This document shows positions 1 to 5,845 of a DNA stretch of 5,846 nucleotides, piece by piece (within the stretch, counting starts at the first letter, position 1; the number at the start of each line of letters is the position of its first letter). Below the pieces are notes generated by a model that was not told the origin of the DNA, made no database searches, and saw nothing but the letters and a program-made list of their open reading frames with translations. Source of the stretch: an uncultured Lactobacillaceae bacterium (lineage in GTDB: Bacteria > Bacillota > Bacilli > Lactobacillales > Lactobacillaceae); NCBI GenBank assembly GCA_934216625.1, contig CAKQCC010000055.1, positions 1 through 5,846 on the forward strand, given 5' to 3'. The position numbers and the translations under genes were made by a program.

Positions 1-999
1 TAAATGTTGTGGGTGAAAATGACTCAAATTTTGTCGGGCAAATTTCCGCCAGCGATCAACGTCATTACGATTAACGTTACCCCGCTGGTTTTTGATTCGT
101 GGCAAAGCGCCATTACCGGGTCGTTTCAATTCAGCGATGAAATGACCTTCGCCCTTGATTAAATTAGGGAAAAGCCGAAGACATTTCTTGAGCTGTGAAT
201 TATGATCGGGAGTCCACTCTGGAACACCATCGACCATTCCGGGATACTTCCTAATCGGCACTAAGGACAAATTAGTGTGATGAAGGACCCAGTCAATCAC
301 CATTTCATCTTCTTCTGGTGAAAAGGTGCAAGTCGAATAGACTAGCTTTCCACCCGGTTTCAGCATCTTAATTGCCTGAACAATAATCTTTCGCTGTCGA
401 CTGGCACACTTAGCCGGATAATCAGGCGACCAATACTGAACGGCCTGATGATTTTTGCGAAACATCCCTTCTCCAGAACAGGGTGCGTCAACTAAAATCT
501 GGTCGAAGTAATCCCGAAATGGTTTAGCCAGGCGGTGCGGAGCTTCATTCAAAATTAAAGCGTTTTGAACCCCAAACCGCTCCAAATTTTGGGCTAAAAC
601 CCGGGCGCGCTTAGGAATAATTTCGTTTGCGACCAGTAAACCGCGGTTGTGCATTAAACTAGCTAAACCAGTAGTTTTACTTCCAGGTGCCGCGCACAAA
701 TCAAGAACTTTCATCCCTGGTTTGGGGTTCATCACTTTACTAACGTACATTGCGCTGGGTTCTTGATCATAGACGGCACCGCTCTGGTGATCAACGGTTC
801 GGCCGGGGACCCGGCCGTAATATCCCCATTGGGTCCACGGGATCGGGTCAGTCAAATCTAAATCAGTCGGTCGATTAACTTTAAGCGGATTAATTCGAAA
901 GCCTGAAACTGGCTTCTGATTAAAACTAGATAAAAAAGGTTGAGCCCGACTGCCCATTAATTTTTGATACTTAGTCCGATAACCGCTTGGTAACCGCAA
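1..999 (-). CDS. rsmF: RsmF-like 16S rRNA m5C methyltransferase, C-terminus cut by window edge
   Basis: This is a NOL1/NOP2/Sun (RsmF/YebU) family enzyme, which transfers a methyl group from SAM to C5 of a cytosine in 16S rRNA near the decoding site. I translated 333 codons from a TTG at 999; the frame is open to base 1. The family N-terminus is complete (LPSGYRTKYQKLMG, then FRINPLK near residue 34). The SAM-binding motif DLCAAPGSKT is at 100-109. Motif IV DAPCSGEGMF is at 171-180 (Cys174) and STCTF at 222-226 carries the catalytic Cys224. Relatives run to about 450 residues, so most of the C-terminal PUA-like region lies outside the window. The TTG start is supported by AAAGGAA seven bases upstream and by the family N-terminus; no ATG or GTG fits better. 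It is divergent from the HAD gene. The exact target base is not decidable: E. coli RsmF modifies C1407, while the enterococcal relative EfmM modifies C1404. Confidence 0.93.
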   Translation of the reverse strand, partial: MRLPSGYRTKYQKLMGSRAQPFLSSFNQKPVSGFRINPLKVNRPTDLDLTDPIPWTQWGYYGRVPGRTVDHQSGAVYDQEPSAMYVSKVMNPKPGMKVLDLCAAPGSKTTGLASLMHNRGLLVANEIIPKRARVLAQNLERFGVQNALILNEAPHRLAKPFRDYFDQILVDAPCSGEGMFRKNHQAVQYWSPDYPAKCASRQRKIIVQAIKMLKPGGKLVYSTCTFSPEEDEMVIDWVLHHTNLSLVPIRKYPGMVDGVPEWTPDHNSQLKKCLRLFPNLIKGEGHFIAELKRPGNGALPRIKNQRGNVNRNDVDRWRKFARQNLSHFHPQHL

Positions 1000-1006
1000 A
1001 ATTAAG

Positions 1007-1013
1007 TTCCTTT
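1007..1013 (-). promoter_or_regulatory. Ribosome binding site of rsmF-like gene
   Basis: The minus strand reads AAAGGAA, seven bases before the TTG at 999. It is the only good Shine-Dalgarno match in the spacer and decides the non-ATG start. Confidence 0.8.
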
Positions 1014-1027
1014 CAATTTAATTCTGG

Positions 1028-1056
1028 TTGATTTCTTGTTAAAATTATGCTTTAGT
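1028..1056 (+). promoter_or_regulatory. Possible promoter of the HAD gene (weak)
   Basis: TTGATT (1028-1033) and TTTAGT (1051-1056) are 17 bases apart, each matching four of six consensus positions. An overlapping alternative -10, TAAAAT at 1040-1045, matches better but has only a poor -35. With either box, transcription would begin about 9 bases before or right at the ATG at 1061, giving a very short or absent leader. The 61-base spacer must also hold the promoter of the divergent rsmF-like gene. The best -10 for that is CATAAT (minus strand, 1049-1044), without a convincing -35. Confidence 0.3.
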
Positions 1057-1060
1057 TCAA

Positions 1061-1903
1061 ATGATCGAGATGTTTAAAACGAAACGAAAATTAATTCTCT
1101 TAGATTTAGACGGAACCACCCTTAATTCGAAGGGTCAAATTACTGCTAAAACTAAGCAAGTGCTTCGCAAGATTGCAAATTCAGGCTCCATTATTTCAAT
1201 TTTAACCGGCAGGCCATCCAGATTAGCCAATTATTATTACCAACAGCTAGGACTTCACGGTCCTATGATCTGTTTTAATGGTGGAACCGGATTAATTCCT
1301 GACCAAAATTGGGCTGGCCAATACCAGATTACTTTTGACCGAAAAATTGCCGAAAACATTATTCGACACCGAAACGAACTCGGGATTAATTTAATTACGG
1401 TCGAAAATAATACCCAATTAATGATTAACCACCCCGCTACCGAAAAAATGAACCGGGCAACGATCGGTTACTTTCCTAGCCGGGTGAATCACAATCAAAT
1501 TCTAGGAAAGAATCTGCTTAATTTTAACCCAATTTATTTAACGGTTCAGGCCGGTGATCATCATCTGAATCAAGTTAGTCAGTACGTCAATTCACATTTT
1601 AACGGCAAAATCAAAGCTGCTCAATGGGGAGGTCCCCATAACGTTTGTGAGATCTCTGCCGTCAACGCAACTAAAGTTAACGGAATCAAGCAACTGGCTA
1701 AATATTATCACATTGATCAAAACGACACCATCGCGTTTGGTGATCAGAATAACGATCGAGAAGTCCTTAGCTGGGTCGGCCACGGAGTTGCGATGCGAAA
1801 CGGCTTGCCCGAAGTGAAACGAGCGGCAGATGACGTAACCCGTTTCGATAACGATCACGACGGAATGGCTAGGTATTTAGAAAATTTCTTTCGGCTTAAC
1901 TAA
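1061..1903 (+). CDS. Cof-type HAD-superfamily hydrolase (phosphatase), substrate unknown
   Basis: This is a cytoplasmic HAD phosphatase of the Cof (IIB) type, which usually dephosphorylates sugar phosphates or small phosphorylated metabolites. All four HAD motifs are visible. Motif I is DLDGTT with nucleophile Asp15 and acid/base Asp17. Motif II is ILTGRP with Thr49. Motif III is Lys205 in NATKVNGIK. Motif IV is GDQNND at 227-232, the Mg2+ site. The type IIB cap would lie between residues of about 85 and 190. The length of 280 is close to the usual 265-290. There is no signal peptide or membrane segment. The start is uncertain: neither ATG 1061 nor the in-frame ATG 1070 (Met4) has a convincing Shine-Dalgarno sequence, and an in-frame stop at 1040-1042 rules out longer forms. 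It lies 36 bases before the dipeptidase with no terminator between, so read-through is likely. The substrate cannot be read from sequence, so no symbol is given. Confidence 0.93.
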   Translation: MIEMFKTKRKLILLDLDGTTLNSKGQITAKTKQVLRKIANSGSIISILTGRPSRLANYYYQQLGLHGPMICFNGGTGLIPDQNWAGQYQITFDRKIAENIIRHRNELGINLITVENNTQLMINHPATEKMNRATIGYFPSRVNHNQILGKNLLNFNPIYLTVQAGDHHLNQVSQYVNSHFNGKIKAAQWGGPHNVCEISAVNATKVNGIKQLAKYYHIDQNDTIAFGDQNNDREVLSWVGHGVAMRNGLPEVKRAADDVTRFDNDHDGMARYLENFFRLN

Positions 1904-1910
1904 GCTAAAA

Positions 1911-1919
1911 TGATAAAAT
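1911..1919 (+). promoter_or_regulatory. Extended -10 promoter candidate for the dipeptidase-permease pair
   Basis: TGATAAAAT is an extended -10 element (TG, one base, then TAAAAT) in the short gap after the HAD gene. Nothing resembles a good -35 at 17 bases upstream, but extended -10 promoters can do without. Transcription would start near 1926, just at the ribosome binding site of the dipeptidase, so the leader would be only about 14 bases. A true role is plausible but unproven in AT-rich spacer DNA. Confidence 0.35.
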
Positions 1920-1924
1920 AAATT

Positions 1925-1931
1925 GAGAAAG
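1925..1931 (+). promoter_or_regulatory. Ribosome binding site of dipeptidase gene (weak)
   Basis: GAGAAAG lies eight bases before ATG 1940. The match to the Shine-Dalgarno consensus is only moderate, but the spacing is right and supports this start. Confidence 0.5.
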
Positions 1932-1939
1932 TGTGAAAC

Positions 1940-3358
1940 ATGAATAATTTTAGGAAATCAGCTTGTACCAGTATTTTAATCGGGAAAGCAGCCACTACCG
2001 ACGGTTCGGTAATCATTGGCCGAAACGAAGATTGCCGGGCTGCCTGGCCTAAGCATTACGTTGTGCACCCCAGGAAACGATTCAATCATTCGGAATACCA
2101 TTCCAAAGCAAACGGCTTTAAAATCAAACTACCAAAATTGCGAATGAAATACGACGCCACTCCGGAGTGGACTGACCAGTTCGGAACCTTCGAAGAAGAC
2201 GGCATTAACGAAGCTAACGTCGCGATGAGTGCAACCGAAAGCGCCGACGCTAACGAAGCGGTCTTGGGTGCCGATCCATTGGTAAAAGACGGGATTGGTG
2301 AAGAAGCAATGGTGACGGTTGTCTTGCCCTACGTCAAGAGCGCTCGGGAAGGAGTGGCCCGCCTCGGTCAAATCATCGAAAGCCACGGTACTTCCGAAGT
2401 TAACGGGGTTTTATTTGCCGATGCTAACGAAGCCTGGTATCTAGAAACCGGCAGCGGTCATCAATGGATTGCAGAACGAATTCCGGATAACTGCTACGCC
2501 GTCGTTGCGAATCAATTAGCAATTCAAAAGGTTGATTTTAATGATCACCATGATTTTATGTGGTCACCTAACCTGCGAAAATTCGTGAGTCAGAACCACC
2601 TCAACCCAGCTCAGGATCACTCGTTTAATTTTAGGCTGATTTTTGGAACCCGGACTTTAGCCGATACTTACTATAACACCCCAAGGGTTTGGTACGGTCA
2701 CCGAATGTTTAGCCCACAGAATCACTCCGAACCACAAAGCCAAAGCCTTAATTTTGTGATGAAAAGCTCCCAAAAATTATCGGTTCAAGACGCCGAAGCG
2801 TTCTTATCATCTCACTACCAAGGAACCAAATACGATCCATTAGGTCACACTAAAGAACGGCACCGTTTTCGGCCGGTTAGTTTGGCTAAAACCCAAGAAT
2901 CGCACGTCCTGCAGATCCGACCGGACGTCCCGAAAGAAATCAGCGGAATTCACTGGTTAGCGATGGGTGTCGCGGCCCAAAGTACTTACGTTCCGTTCTT
3001 TAGCGGAATCACGACCACTCCGGACGAATACCATCGTGGCAAACACCTTTACCAAACTGATTCAGCCTACTGGATCTTTAAACTGGCCGGGATTTTAGTC
3101 GACGCTCATTATCCAGAATTTAGTCCAGAGCTAAAGCGGGTTCAAAAGCAATTACAGATTCACTATCTAAATTCAATTCACCACGCTGATGCCAAAATTA
3201 AATCAATTCCACAAGCTAAGCGGACCGCACTCGTTAATTCAGTCAGTCAGCAAAACGCATCCGCAGCGATGAGTGCCTACCGCAAACTTGCTGCTCAGTT
3301 GATTACCCGATCAACTGATGATTCACCGCTTAATTATCACCAGGACCCCAATTTATAA
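1940..3358 (+). CDS. pepD: C69-family dipeptidase (PepD type)
   Basis: This is a cytoplasmic dipeptidase of peptidase family C69, the PepD/PepDA group of lactic acid bacteria. It is an Ntn-hydrolase fold enzyme that cleaves a broad range of dipeptides, the last step in using imported peptides. The likely nucleophile is Cys9 in ACTSILIGKAATTDGS, followed by the family motif RNED at 28-31. Further family blocks are GINEANVAMSATES (88-101), VVLPYVKSAREGV (127-139) and DANEAWYLETGSG (161-173). Its 472 residues match the normal full length. There is no secretion signal; the eight residues before Cys9 are probably removed to expose it, as in other Ntn hydrolases. The ATG start has a moderate ribosome binding site. 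The permease gene follows after 14 bases, so the two are almost certainly cotranscribed. The family call is secure; which PepD paralogue it is and its dipeptide preference are not. Confidence 0.94.
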   Translation: MNNFRKSACTSILIGKAATTDGSVIIGRNEDCRAAWPKHYVVHPRKRFNHSEYHSKANGFKIKLPKLRMKYDATPEWTDQFGTFEEDGINEANVAMSATESADANEAVLGADPLVKDGIGEEAMVTVVLPYVKSAREGVARLGQIIESHGTSEVNGVLFADANEAWYLETGSGHQWIAERIPDNCYAVVANQLAIQKVDFNDHHDFMWSPNLRKFVSQNHLNPAQDHSFNFRLIFGTRTLADTYYNTPRVWYGHRMFSPQNHSEPQSQSLNFVMKSSQKLSVQDAEAFLSSHYQGTKYDPLGHTKERHRFRPVSLAKTQESHVLQIRPDVPKEISGIHWLAMGVAAQSTYVPFFSGITTTPDEYHRGKHLYQTDSAYWIFKLAGILVDAHYPEFSPELKRVQKQLQIHYLNSIHHADAKIKSIPQAKRTALVNSVSQQNASAAMSAYRKLAAQLITRSTDDSPLNYHQDPNL

Positions 3359-3360
3359 AA

Positions 3361-3366
3361 AGAAGG
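3361..3366 (+). promoter_or_regulatory. Ribosome binding site of permease gene
   Basis: AGAAGG sits six bases before the TTG at 3373, directly after the dipeptidase stop. It decides the TTG start; the first in-frame ATG would be Met17, inside the first membrane segment. Confidence 0.75.
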
Positions 3367-3372
3367 CTAATT

Positions 3373-4860
3373 TTGAAATCAAATCAATCCAACCAAATCT
3401 CATTAATTAGCTTCATCCTAATGATTTTTATTTCAACTTTCGGGTTCAACAATACGGGAATTGCTTACGATCAAATGGGTTATTCAAGCATTGGCTGGTA
3501 CCTATTAACCGCGATGATCTTCTTTCTGCCGTGCGGGCTAATGTTTGCCGAATACGGTTCAACTTTTAAAAGCGCTCACGGTGGCTTGTACTCATGGTTA
3601 AAGGGATCCGTCGGTGAAAAAACGGCTTTTATCGGGACGTTCACATGGCTAGCCTCGTGGATCATCTGGATGATTTCAACCGCACCTAAAATTTGGATCC
3701 CGTTTTCAACAATGATTTCTGGAACCGACCAGACCCAAAGCTGGCACTTTTTGGGCCTAAGCGACACCGCAACCGTAGGACTATTAGCGATTGCGTGGAT
3801 GATCCTGGTTACCTATTGCGACAGCCGTGGGATTAAATCAATCACCAGAATTTCATCATTGGGCGGTTCATTCATCGTAATGGTGGTCGCCATTTTCTGT
3901 TTAGCGTCCTTGACGTTACTGGTTGTTAATCACGGTCAACTAGCGGAGCCAATTCACGGCCTCAAAAGTTTCGTCAGTTCACCTAACCCAGCTTTTCAAT
4001 CGGGAATCCCGATTTTATCCTTCATCATCTACGCACTGTTTGCTTACGGCGGGATTGAATCGCTGGGTGGAATTGTTGACCGGCTGAAAAAGCCAACCCG
4101 AACGTTTCCGCTCGGAATCGTGATTGGAACGGTTGTGATCACCATTTCTTACGCGGTCACAATTTTAATGTGTGGAATCAGCACTAATTGGCGTCAGGTC
4201 CTAAATACTCATTACGTCAACTTAGGCAACGTATTATACGTTATTATTAATAACCTCGGTTACGTTCTGGGTCAGCACCTGGGTTTACCGACCGCTAAAG
4301 CCATTATTCTGGGGCATACTTTCGACCGGTTTGCGGGCCTCAGTTTGTGGTTAGGCTACGGAGGATCCTTCTTTATTCTATTGTATTCACCGTTAAAATC
4401 ATTCATCATGGGTGCTTCAAAGTGGTTATTGCCTAAGCACTTAGTCAAATTAAACCGCAACCGAATGCCGGAGAACGCAATGTGGTGGCAAGCGGTCGTC
4501 GTGATTATCATCATCGCACTAATCTCGTTCAGTGGATCTAACGCTAAGAAATACTACTTGATCCTGACCGACATGACCAACCTTTCAATGGCGTTCCCGT
4601 ATTTATTTTTAGTGGGTGCTTTCCCAATTTTTAAGCGGAAACGAAACTTGCCGAGACCGTTCGTGTTTTATCGAAACCAAATTTGGACCGACGTTGTTTC
4701 AGTAGTTATCTTATCAGTCTTAGTAATCAGCCTGATTTTTACGATCGTGGAACCAATCGTTGAACACGATTACGTGACTGCTTTTTGGACAATTATTGGA
4801 CCGGTAGTCTTCAGTACAACCGCATTAATTTGGTACGATTACCGAATCAAATCAAATTGA
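3373..4860 (+). CDS. yjeM: YjeM-family amino-acid permease (APC superfamily, glutamate/GABA antiporter group)
   Basis: This is an integral membrane transporter of the APC superfamily. From memory it resembles E. coli YjeM closely, for example ISLISFILMIFISTFGF near the start, GGLYSWLKGSVG (70-81), WIIWMISTAPKIWIPFST (96-113), FAYGGIESLGG (223-233) and GISTNW (268-273). Twelve or so hydrophobic segments can be picked out, roughly at 10-30, 38-60, 84-104, 133-148, 163-186, 211-230, 246-268, 283-300, 318-340, 370-388, 403-420, 437-460 and 467-488. The 495-residue length is normal. YjeM is grouped with glutamate/GABA antiporters such as GadC, but its own substrate is not firmly known. No gadB-like decarboxylase lies here, so an acid-resistance role is not supported by context. 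The TTG start has AGAAGG six bases upstream. Placement just behind the dipeptidase suggests uptake or exchange of amino acids. It ends at a strong terminator. Confidence 0.92.
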   Translation: MKSNQSNQISLISFILMIFISTFGFNNTGIAYDQMGYSSIGWYLLTAMIFFLPCGLMFAEYGSTFKSAHGGLYSWLKGSVGEKTAFIGTFTWLASWIIWMISTAPKIWIPFSTMISGTDQTQSWHFLGLSDTATVGLLAIAWMILVTYCDSRGIKSITRISSLGGSFIVMVVAIFCLASLTLLVVNHGQLAEPIHGLKSFVSSPNPAFQSGIPILSFIIYALFAYGGIESLGGIVDRLKKPTRTFPLGIVIGTVVITISYAVTILMCGISTNWRQVLNTHYVNLGNVLYVIINNLGYVLGQHLGLPTAKAIILGHTFDRFAGLSLWLGYGGSFFILLYSPLKSFIMGASKWLLPKHLVKLNRNRMPENAMWWQAVVVIIIIALISFSGSNAKKYYLILTDMTNLSMAFPYLFLVGAFPIFKRKRNLPRPFVFYRNQIWTDVVSVVILSVLVISLIFTIVEPIVEHDYVTAFWTIIGPVVFSTTALIWYDYRIKSN

Positions 4861-4880
4861 TCTCAACCAGAAAATAAACA

Positions 4881-4913
4881 AAAAGCGTCAGCTAAAATTT
4901 AGCTGACGCTTTT
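4881..4913. terminator. Bidirectional Rho-independent terminator
   Basis: AAAAGCGTCAGCTAAA at 4881-4896 is the exact reverse complement of 4898-4913, giving a perfect hairpin with an ACGC-rich core and a small AT loop. On the plus strand it is followed by CTTTTAATTT, closing the HAD-pepD-yjeM cluster. On the minus strand the tail is CTTTTTGTTTATTTT, closing the trmD-rplS operon. The longer T-run suggests that termination is stronger in the rplS direction. The structure lies between two converging genes, 20 bases past the yjeM stop and 22 past the rplS stop. Confidence 0.95.
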
Positions 4914-4935
4914 AATTTCAAGTTAAATTAATTAT

Positions 4936-5289
4936 CTAACGACGCTTTTCGGCAATTCGAGCGGCTTTACCACTTAAATTCCTTAAGTAATACAACTTAG
5001 CGCGACGAACTTTACCATGACGAAGAACTTTAACGCTGTCGATCATCGGTGAATTAACCGGGAAGATTCGTTCAACACCGACACCACTCGCAATTCTTCG
5101 AACGGTGTAATCAGCTTGAATTCCGTTTCCGTGTTTCTTGATGACAATTCCTTCGAATAATTGTAACCGGGTATGCTTACCTTCAGTTACTTTAACCGCA
5201 ACCCGAACGGTATCACCAATTCGAATTGAAGGAACGTTCTTCTTTAACTGTTTACTGTTAATCTTTTCAATTAATTTATTTTGACGCAT
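4936..5289 (-). CDS. rplS: Ribosomal protein L19 (bL19)
   Basis: This is 50S ribosomal subunit protein bL19, located at the subunit interface where it contributes to an intersubunit bridge. The sequence is complete at 117 residues, with LIEKINSKQ at the start, GDTVRV at 25-30, the [11 protein letters not shown] block, [24 protein letters not shown] and [11 protein letters not shown] at the end. I start it at ATG 5289. A TTG codon directly upstream at 5292 is in frame, but AAAGGAAG lies seven bases before the ATG and only four before the TTG, and the MRQN start is common in lactobacilli. It follows trmD on the same strand, as in many Firmicutes, with its own promoter and a leader between. Several usually conserved positions differ, for example ERIFPVNSP where ERTFPxHSP is common. 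The stop is TAG. Confidence 0.98.
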   Translation of the reverse strand: MRQNKLIEKINSKQLKKNVPSIRIGDTVRVAVKVTEGKHTRLQLFEGIVIKKHGNGIQADYTVRRIASGVGVERIFPVNSPMIDSVKVLRHGKVRRAKLYYLRNLSGKAARIAEKRR

Positions 5290-5352
5290 CAAAATACTTC
5301 CTTTCAGTCAGCATTCTTAACGACTTTCCGCCGCCAGCGGAATACCACTTTT
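5290..5352 (-). ncRNA. Candidate L19 mRNA leader with GC-rich hairpin
   Basis: From the predicted start near 5352 to the rplS ATG there are about 63 bases of untranslated leader. It holds a hairpin in which TTCCGC (5342-5337) pairs with GCGGAA (5331-5326) around the loop TGGCG. A second, weaker pairing of AGTC (5325-5322) with GACT (5309-5306) would end right beside the Shine-Dalgarno sequence. No T-run follows either, so this is not a terminator. An L19 leader family is known in Firmicutes and is thought to let L19 control its own synthesis. I see the hairpin and the position; membership in that family is inference. Confidence 0.5.
5297..5304 (-). promoter_or_regulatory. Ribosome binding site of rplS
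   Basis: The minus strand reads AAAGGAAG, seven bases before ATG 5289. This spacing favours that ATG over the adjoining TTG at 5292. Confidence 0.85.
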
Positions 5353-5358
5353 AATTTA

Positions 5359-5387
5359 ATTATATCATGATAATTTGTTAAACTCAA
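5359..5387 (-). promoter_or_regulatory. Strong promoter of rplS
   Basis: The minus strand has TTGAGT (5387-5382), a 17-base spacer, then TATAAT (5364-5359), preceded by TG one base upstream (TGATATAAT, an extended -10). This is close to a sigma-A consensus promoter and starts only two bases after the trmD stop. It would let rplS be made at a higher level than trmD, as a ribosomal protein needs. Start of transcription is expected near 5352. Confidence 0.85.
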
Positions 5388-5389
5388 TC

Positions 5390-5845
5390 TCATTTTTTGC
5401 GATCAAGTTCAAATTTAACGTGATCCAAGAAACGACTTTCCGGTTCAGATAACGAAGATTTATCAATCAAATCAGGCCGTCGTAAATAAGTTTTCTTCAA
5501 GGCTTGTCGCTTTCGCCAGCGCCGGATTTTCTGATGATTACCGCTTAGTAAAATTGCGGGAACTTTCATTCCCCGAAAATCAGCGGGCCGGGTGTATTCC
5601 GGAAATTCAAGCAAGCCGCTTGAATAAGAATCGTCGGGAGCTGAATTCTGGTTTCCTAAAACCCCCGGAATCAAACGAGCAATTGCGTCGATCATCACCA
5701 TTGCTGGTAATTCACCACCGGTAACCACAAAATCACCTAGTGAATATTCATCAGTAACAATTGACTTAATACGCTCGTCATATCCTTCGTAATGACCGCA
5801 AATAAAGGTTAAATGCTGCTCGTGAGCTAATCGTTCGGCCGAATT
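5390..5845 (-). CDS. trmD: tRNA (guanine-37-N1)-methyltransferase TrmD, N-terminus cut by window edge
   Basis: TrmD methylates N1 of G37 next to the anticodon, using SAM, and so prevents +1 frameshifting. It is a SPOUT-class knotted homodimer. The last 151 codons are in the window and the frame is open to the right edge; full proteins are about 240-250 residues. Visible blocks are [13 protein letters not shown] (14-26 of the visible part), [14 protein letters not shown] (37-50, part of the knot and SAM site), [10 protein letters not shown] and [13 protein letters not shown]. The arginine of ARLIPG (visible 57) and the aspartate 15 residues later (visible 72) match the catalytic Arg154 and Asp169 of the E. 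coli enzyme. A GTG at 5728 is an internal valine codon, not a start, because the conserved region continues well upstream of it. rplS follows on the same strand after a 100-base gap. Confidence 0.97.
   Translation of the reverse strand, partial: NSAERLAHEQHLTFICGHYEGYDERIKSIVTDEYSLGDFVVTGGELPAMVMIDAIARLIPGVLGNQNSAPDDSYSSGLLEFPEYTRPADFRGMKVPAILLSGNHQKIRRWRKRQALKKTYLRRPDLIDKSSLSEPESRFLDHVKFELDRKK

Noticed and set aside
1626..1639. Small inverted repeat GGGGA-GG-TCCCC in the HAD gene
   Set aside because: It is short, lies inside a conserved coding stretch (WGGPHN), and has no T-run or other regulatory context.
1592..1858. 88-codon open frame on the minus strand inside the HAD gene
   Set aside because: It is antisense to conserved HAD motifs III and IV, its product resembles no family I know, and it has no ribosome binding site of note.
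1880..1888. GAAAATTTC upstream of the dipeptidase, considered as a CodY-like operator
   Set aside because: It matches only part of the CodY consensus, lies within the end of the HAD coding region, and such AT-rich strings are common here.
2129..2386. 85-codon open frame on the minus strand inside the dipeptidase gene
   Set aside because: It is a shadow of a well-conserved coding region, with an unremarkable product.
2243..2433. Near-identical 17-base repeats (2243-2259 and 2417-2433) both encoding ADANEA in the dipeptidase
   Set aside because: The two sites sit in separate conserved blocks of the C69 family (SATES-xANE and DxNExWY), so similarity by codon choice is enough to explain them; no sign of duplication of flanks.
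3576..3767. 63-codon open frame on the minus strand inside the permease gene
   Set aside because: It is a shadow of the membrane protein reading frame and has no independent support.
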